From assembly GCA_017459345.1 (NCBI GenBank), contig JAFUDC010000067.1, forward strand, positions 1 to 44,820: 44,820 nt of DNA, read 5' to 3'. The position numbers and the translations under genes are program-made. Below the pieces are notes generated by a model. It was not told the DNA's origin and did no database searches. It saw only the letters and a list, made by a program, of their open reading frames with translations. Position 1 is the first letter of the stretch. Every line of letters begins with the position of its first letter. Of the stretch, positions 41,072 through 44,820 are shown one piece after another. The DNA is from Eubacterium sp. Lineage in GTDB: Bacteria > Bacillota > Clostridia > Lachnospirales > Lachnospiraceae.

Positions 41072-42154
41072 ATGAAGCGTTATTATCTGAGAAAAACAGC
41101 AGTTATTTTGCTTTTCGGTATGCTGGCCATGTCACTTACGGCCTGCCGCAGCTCTAAAAACACAAAGTCTGAGGAGGAGACCACGGCTTCCACTCAGGTG
41201 AAACAGAATAACCCGGATTATGTGAAGAAGGATGTGGTTCTTCCTGAAGACTTCGGCAATATGATCTATCCCATGGAAGCCCTGATGGTGGAGGAGTATT
41301 CCAAAGGCCTTCCCTACTATACCCCGGATGCATCCATGGAAGTGTCGGATTCCTTCTGGTATTCCATGGCTGTTCTGACCTCTCAGATGAACCATTATGT
41401 GCGGGATGTGGCGGTGAAAACCGATGATAAGTATATCTATATTGATGAGAACACCACCAATATGTACGTGGCCGCCATGTATGATACCTTCGGCAGGGGC
41501 GAGATGGAGTTCCCGGAAAGGGGAGAAGACGATACCTATGCAACCTTTGATGAGGAGCAGGGAATCTACGGATTCCGCCAGGGATCCATCGGCAGCCTTG
41601 AACCCTACGTGACTGACTGCAGGAAGGCAGGGAAGGGTTATGCATTCTCCGTCCACCTCAAGCAGAAGGACTCTGTAGAGATTCTGGCCAGCTATGAGAT
41701 TACCATTGTCCCCACCTCTTTTGAGAGCGAGGAGAACGCATTTGCCTACTCCGTATCTTCCTTTGAGGTCACCGAGGCGGCAGACCAGACATCAGAAACA
41801 GCGGAGGAGGAAACCACTGAAGTAACGGAAGATACCGAGGAAGAGACCAGCGAAGAGGAGATGACCTCAGAGACATCCGAGGAGGAGACCGAAGAGCAGC
41901 AGGAAGAGACTGGCAATAACGCAGGACAAAGCAGTATCTCTGTAGATGATGCCATGAATCTTGCAAAGGATTATTTCGGGGACGAGGCCTCCTACAGCTA
42001 CAAGGAGACCGTTGTAATCGGGGATTATGAATACTATGACTTTTCCGTATCCGGGGAGGATATCGGGTCCACAGACGTGCTGGTATCCGTTGACGGGGAG
42101 AATGTCATGGGCGACAACAGGAATGATGACGGATCCTGGACATTTGACCAGTAG
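41072..42154 (+). CDS. Lipoprotein of unknown function with acidic repeat region
   Basis: A 360-residue lipoprotein. The signal peptide ends in the lipobox LTAC with the lipidated Cys at about residue 25. The middle is a beta-rich domain I cannot name. Residues ~230-285 are a Thr/Glu low-complexity stretch made of EETTEVTEDTEEETSEEE-like units, likely a spacer at the cell surface. The last ~75 residues (SVDDAMNLAKDYFG...YYDFSVSGEDIG...TDVLVSVDGENV) resemble a PepSY-type domain. A strong terminator hairpin follows. Confidence 0.78.
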   Translation: MKRYYLRKTAVILLFGMLAMSLTACRSSKNTKSEEETTASTQVKQNNPDYVKKDVVLPEDFGNMIYPMEALMVEEYSKGLPYYTPDASMEVSDSFWYSMAVLTSQMNHYVRDVAVKTDDKYIYIDENTTNMYVAAMYDTFGRGEMEFPERGEDDTYATFDEEQGIYGFRQGSIGSLEPYVTDCRKAGKGYAFSVHLKQKDSVEILASYEITIVPTSFESEENAFAYSVSSFEVTEAADQTSETAEEETTEVTEDTEEETSEEEMTSETSEEETEEQQEETGNNAGQSSISVDDAMNLAKDYFGDEASYSYKETVVIGDYEYYDFSVSGEDIGSTDVLVSVDGENVMGDNRNDDGSWTFDQ

Positions 42155-42175
42155 AACAGGAATAAGAACCTTTAT

Positions 42176-42210
42176 GGGCGCAGACAAACAAAAGTCTGCG
42201 TCCTTTTTTT
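42176..42210 (+). terminator. Rho-independent terminator after the lipoprotein gene
   Basis: GGGCGCAGAC pairs with GTCTGCGTCC (one G.T) around an A-rich loop, followed by seven T. Confidence 0.93.
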
Positions 42211-42534
42211 CTGTGCATACTCAGGTATCTATGCGGCCTCTGCACAAGGCATGCTTCGTGATCGCCATATAGATTTTTGTTCAACTGTTATGATACATTT
42301 TATCATATAAGCCAATAGATATTATTAATGAAAAATATTTTCAATCATAAGATTAATGTTTTTCTTATGTGAAAAGCATATTTATGTTAAAGTGATTAGT
42401 GATAACTAATTATTATTATATGCAGCGTATTATACTTAGATGAAACTATGTGTAGTTAGTTGTTTCTTTCCACAAGAAAGCTGATTATAGTCATTTCGGG
42501 ATAATAGCTGTGCATAGCCGAAAGGAGAGGAACC
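42211..42534 (+). other. AT-rich gap before the secreted-protein gene
   Basis: No gene is seen. It contains a TATGATA / TATCATA hairpin (42289-42295, 42301-42307), a small CTTTC/GAAAG stem near 42470-42484, and TTTCGG...CCGAAA close to the ribosome binding site GGAGAGG. TATACT at 42431-42436 could be a -10, without a convincing -35. The last stem could affect ribosome access. Confidence 0.45.
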
Positions 42535-44208
42535 ATGAGAAAAAGACAAACATTTTTTTTGTTTTTGCTTCTTGCTCTGCTGCTTAGTGCCTTTTCAGTG
42601 ACAGTATTTGCAGCGGGTGAGACAAAAACGGATGGATATGTTCTGATGAACATACCCTATGACAAATTCTATGAAGGTGAAGGCGTAAGCGGAGTGGATG
42701 CAGTCAGCACAGCTACCGTAAAGACATTTAATCAGAGCATGGCAGCAGGTACCTATCATGATGGATATGCTGCCCCGGATCCAATCTCCGATGCGAAGAT
42801 CCTTGGTGTGACCTATCCGGTTTATATCTCCGATACTACTGTTTTAAAAGGTTGCAAACAGGTTAAAGATGACGATACCGCAACGATCACAGTTGCAAAC
42901 GGCAAGAGCGCCACTATGGAAAAGGAAGTAAGTGGATCTGACCTGCTCTTTGCCAGCGGAGATTATGCCTACTATGTTCTTGCTGATGTGCCGTCCAGCT
43001 ATAAGACTCTTTCAGTGGAAGACGGAAGCTTCTCCTTCTCAAAAGTCTCTGCTGAAGCACAGAAAGCCAGCTTTACATCAGCAGATGTGACTTATAACGG
43101 ACATTATACAGATATTTGCTATTCTGTTGCCGATGAGACCAATATCGAAGAAGTTGTCGTCAATGGGATTATCATCACTGCAGATGGAGAAAAATACGCT
43201 CTCCGTCATGTAGAAGATATCTGGAGACTGACATCCCTTGGATGGAACTGGACCAGTCTGGACGGCAAGGGCTTAGCAGGTAAGACAATTACCAATGTGA
43301 CATACTATGTGAATAATAAAGGAAACTATGGTGTATTCAGTTACGATGTGAATACCTATATTAAGCCTAAGGCAGAAGATGTCACAGCCGAATTTGCCTA
43401 TACTACTTCTCTTCTCGTTAAAGGTCTGCCATCAGACATCAAGAATCCGAAGGCTACCATTACGACAGTAGTCGGACGTGGAGAAACCGCGACAGTAATC
43501 GCAGATGCAGTTGATGTGACAGAAGGAAAAGTAACAACTACTGCTCCCGCAGAGAACGGCTTAAACTATTCATTAAACATCACCAGTGATAACTATGCAG
43601 ATATACTGATTTCCCCGATTGAGGCTCAGGGGCTGACAGCAGCACCGGCACCAGCAGCAGAGCCACAGCCGGCAGCACAGCCGCAGCCTACACCGGCTGC
43701 ATCTCAGCCTGCACCAACAGCATCCCGGCCGGCAGTATCTTATCCTGCGAAGGGTGCCATAATAACGGTTGGTAATTACAAATATCAGGTGACCAATGCC
43801 AATACCAGCGGCAATGGTACAGTTTCTGTAACCGGCCTTGTGAAGAAGAAAGCTTCCATCAGCATTCCGAACACAATCACATATAATAACGGTAGTGCAA
43901 AGGTTACCTACAAGGTAACTGCCATTGCCAAGAATGCATTTGCAGGAAATACCAAAGCAACCAAGGCAGCAATCGGAGCCAATGTGGAATCCATCGGAGC
44001 CAAGGCGTTCAAGAACTGCTCTAAGCTTAAGACCCTCACGATCAAGAGTAAAAAGCTTACCGCAAAGAAGGTAGCAGCTTCTGCGTTTAAGGGCGCTGGG
44101 GCTTCCAAGGGCAAGAAGCTTACAGTGAAGGTTCCTAAGGCTAAGAAGAAAGCGTATAAGAAGTTCCTTACAAAGAAGGGAATCTCAAAGAAAGCAAAAA
44201 TAAAGTAA
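42535..44208 (+). CDS. Secreted protein with Tp47-like N-terminus and BspA-type leucine-rich repeats
   Basis: A 557-residue exported protein. The signal peptide ends near VFA-AGE (about residue 25). The following region begins VLMNIPYDKFYEGEG and VDAVSTAT, a pattern I associate with penicillin-binding Tp47-like surface proteins of Clostridia; that link is from memory. A Pro/Ala/Gln linker at ~370-405 leads to LRR_5 repeats of the BspA type (AIAKNAFAGNTKATKAAIG, IGAKAFKNCSKLKTLTI) and a strongly Lys-rich C-terminus (~500-557) that may bind the wall. It is expected to sit on or outside the cell. ATG 42535 has GGAGAGG upstream. Confidence 0.8.
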   Translation: MRKRQTFFLFLLLALLLSAFSVTVFAAGETKTDGYVLMNIPYDKFYEGEGVSGVDAVSTATVKTFNQSMAAGTYHDGYAAPDPISDAKILGVTYPVYISDTTVLKGCKQVKDDDTATITVANGKSATMEKEVSGSDLLFASGDYAYYVLADVPSSYKTLSVEDGSFSFSKVSAEAQKASFTSADVTYNGHYTDICYSVADETNIEEVVVNGIIITADGEKYALRHVEDIWRLTSLGWNWTSLDGKGLAGKTITNVTYYVNNKGNYGVFSYDVNTYIKPKAEDVTAEFAYTTSLLVKGLPSDIKNPKATITTVVGRGETATVIADAVDVTEGKVTTTAPAENGLNYSLNITSDNYADILISPIEAQGLTAAPAPAAEPQPAAQPQPTPAASQPAPTASRPAVSYPAKGAIITVGNYKYQVTNANTSGNGTVSVTGLVKKKASISIPNTITYNNGSAKVTYKVTAIAKNAFAGNTKATKAAIGANVESIGAKAFKNCSKLKTLTIKSKKLTAKKVAASAFKGAGASKGKKLTVKVPKAKKKAYKKFLTKKGISKKAKIK

Positions 44209-44231
44209 CTATTTAACGTAACAACGAGCCA

Positions 44232-44353
44232 GGCAGGCTGGACGATGGAACAGAAGATACAGCCGTGCATGCACGAGCTGGGACGTATGCTCCATCGTCC
44301 AAAGCTATCGGGCGACTGCCCGATAGCGAGCAGCCTCTGGCTGCGAGCCTGCC
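44232..44353. ncRNA. Candidate structured RNA, compact four-way junction
   Basis: Four stems pair perfectly with almost no linker. P1 GGCAGGCT/AGCCTGCC (44232-44239, 44346-44353). P2 GGACGATGGA/TCCATCGTCC (44240-44249, 44291-44300), holding an inner hairpin at 44260-44280 around the palindrome CGTGCATGCACG. P3 GCTATCGGGC/GCCCGATAGC (44304-44313, 44318-44327) with GACT loop. P4 GCAGCC/GGCTGC (44330-44335, 44339-44344). Strand is undecided. It begins 24 bases after the last gene. It has no T run and I match it to no known RNA class. Confidence 0.6.
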
Positions 44354-44491
44354 GGGGGAGTTGCGATAACCTTATCTTGCTCAGTTAACTTTTTCAATAT
44401 CTTCTAGCAGCTAAAAACAGGATATTTAGCCAAAGTGACGCAAATTCAATTAAAGCAGCCGAAATGGAGAAAAAGAGCTGAGGTAACAGTG

Positions 44492-44556
44492 CGGGAAGCG
44501 TATGAAGCTGATAGAAAGGGAATTCCAGCGGTTCTATCTGCTTCAATCGCTTCCCG
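44492..44556. repeat. Long imperfect hairpin at the head of the 54-bp array
   Basis: CGGGAAGCG (44492-44500) pairs with CGCTTCCCG (44548-44556); inside, TGAAGC/GCTTCA and GATAGAA/TTCTATC continue the stem with small internal loops. Confidence 0.75.
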
Positions 44557-44622
44557 TTAACTCTTCATGGCAGACAGAATTGAAGGATTCTCGTTTTCTA
44601 TCAGCTTCTTTAAGCTTTTCAT
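44557..44622 (-). pseudogene. 21-codon open read within the repeat array
   Basis: On the minus strand ATG 44622 opens one 18-residue unit, MKSLKKLIENENPSILSA, then MKS and stop. It is cut off from the adjoining repeat frame by a 10-base insertion. No good ribosome binding site, so probably the broken tail of the repeat-coding frame. Confidence 0.35.
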
Positions 44623-44820
44623 GGCAGATAGAACTGATCGATTACTATTTTCTATCAGCTTCAATTGCTATCTTCAACTTTTTCGTAGCAGATAGAATTG
44701 ACAGATTCTCGTTTCCTATCAGCTTCTTCAAGCTTTTCATGGCAGATAGAACTGATCGATTACTATTTTCTATCAGCTTCTTCAAGACTTTCATAGCAGA
44801 TAGAACTGAAGGATTCCCAT
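44560..44820. repeat. 54-bp tandem repeat array (reaches the window edge)
   Basis: The shared GCAGATAGAA-like core recurs at 44570, 44624, 44688, 44742 and 44796: spacings 54, 64, 54 and 54, the second with a 10-base insertion. Two types alternate, one with ACTGATCGATTACTAT and one with TTGAAGGATTCTCGT-like inserts. Each unit also forms GATAGAA...TTCTATC. There are no unique spacers. Confidence 0.85.
44645..44820 (-). CDS. Possible tandem-repeat protein, 18-residue units (partial)
   Basis: The minus strand is open from the window edge to TAG at 44647-44645, about 58 codons. It reads units like MKVLKKLIENSNRSVLSA and MKSLKKLIGNENLSILSA: amphipathic, Lys/Leu/Ile-rich helices, exactly 18 codons per 54-bp repeat. 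After the insertion the frame changes to KLKIAIEADRK and stops. I recognise no family. It may be the C-terminal end of a repeat protein that starts outside the window, or a non-coding hairpin array that happens to be open. Confidence 0.35.
   Translation of the reverse strand, partial: GNPSVLSAMKVLKKLIENSNRSVLSAMKSLKKLIGNENLSILSATKKLKIAIEADRK

Noticed and set aside
44560-44820. Possible CRISPR array
   Set aside because: The whole 54-bp unit repeats; there are no unique spacers between constant repeats and no cas genes.

Overview
The window looks like a chromosomal segment of an anaerobic, low-to-moderate GC Firmicute, most likely a Lachnospiraceae-type Clostridium. The reasons are a Gram-positive PolC, a dnaG-rpoD-trmK macromolecular synthesis cluster, a class A RNase P RNA, a VanR/VanS-like two-component pair, a TelA/XpaC pair, strong AGGAGG ribosome binding sites, and oxygen-sensitive NuoEF/HydA-type flavin and iron-sulfur modules. 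I see no phage structural genes, no insertion sequence, no tRNA or rRNA gene and no CRISPR array. The taxonomic call is inference from gene content.

Layout. 1-2.7 kb (+): an ACT-domain protein open at the left edge, a Y-family polymerase and a YolD-like protein. 2.7-6.7 kb (-): a three-gene operon of MoxR-like AAA+ ATPase, VWA protein and MobA. It is divergent from 7.0-12.4 kb (+), a molybdenum/tungsten-pterin oxidoreductase with NuoE-, NuoF- and HydA-like partners. The HydA-like subunit carries a hydrogenase-type domain that has lost every H-cluster cysteine. A TetR regulator follows at 12.7 kb. 13.4-16.1 kb (-): xpaC-telA, preceded by two families of tandem repeats. 16.9-23.1 kb (+): a HAD phosphatase fused to a degenerate Gfo/Idh-like domain, a sigma-70 paralogue lacking region 4, dnaG, rpoD and trmK, which converges on rnpB (-). 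23.6-29.7 kb (+): response regulator, histidine kinase, a large membrane protein, an ABC ATPase with all nucleotide motifs altered, and a permease. 29.8-44.2 kb: thrC, a second complete rpoD, a small anchored protein (-), polC with a 25-bp inverted repeat in front, a gamma-carbonic anhydrase, an anchored protein, an AlaX-type editing protein, a lipoprotein and a secreted BspA-like protein. 44.2-44.8 kb has no ordinary gene, but holds a compact predicted four-way-junction RNA and a 54-bp repeat array whose minus strand reads as an 18-residue peptide repeat.

How the genes may work together. The divergent 2.7-12.4 kb block reads as one unit: MobA would finish the pterin cofactor, the AAA+/VWA pair would help insert or activate it, and the oxidoreductase would pass electrons through the iron-sulfur subunit and the flavin subunit to NAD(P). 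The 23.6-29.7 kb block reads as a sensor-controlled membrane system. The best candidates for something new are the hydrogenase-derived electron-transfer subunit, the pseudo-ABC system, the truncated sigma paralogue, the SD-bearing 85-bp repeats, and the structured element after the last gene.
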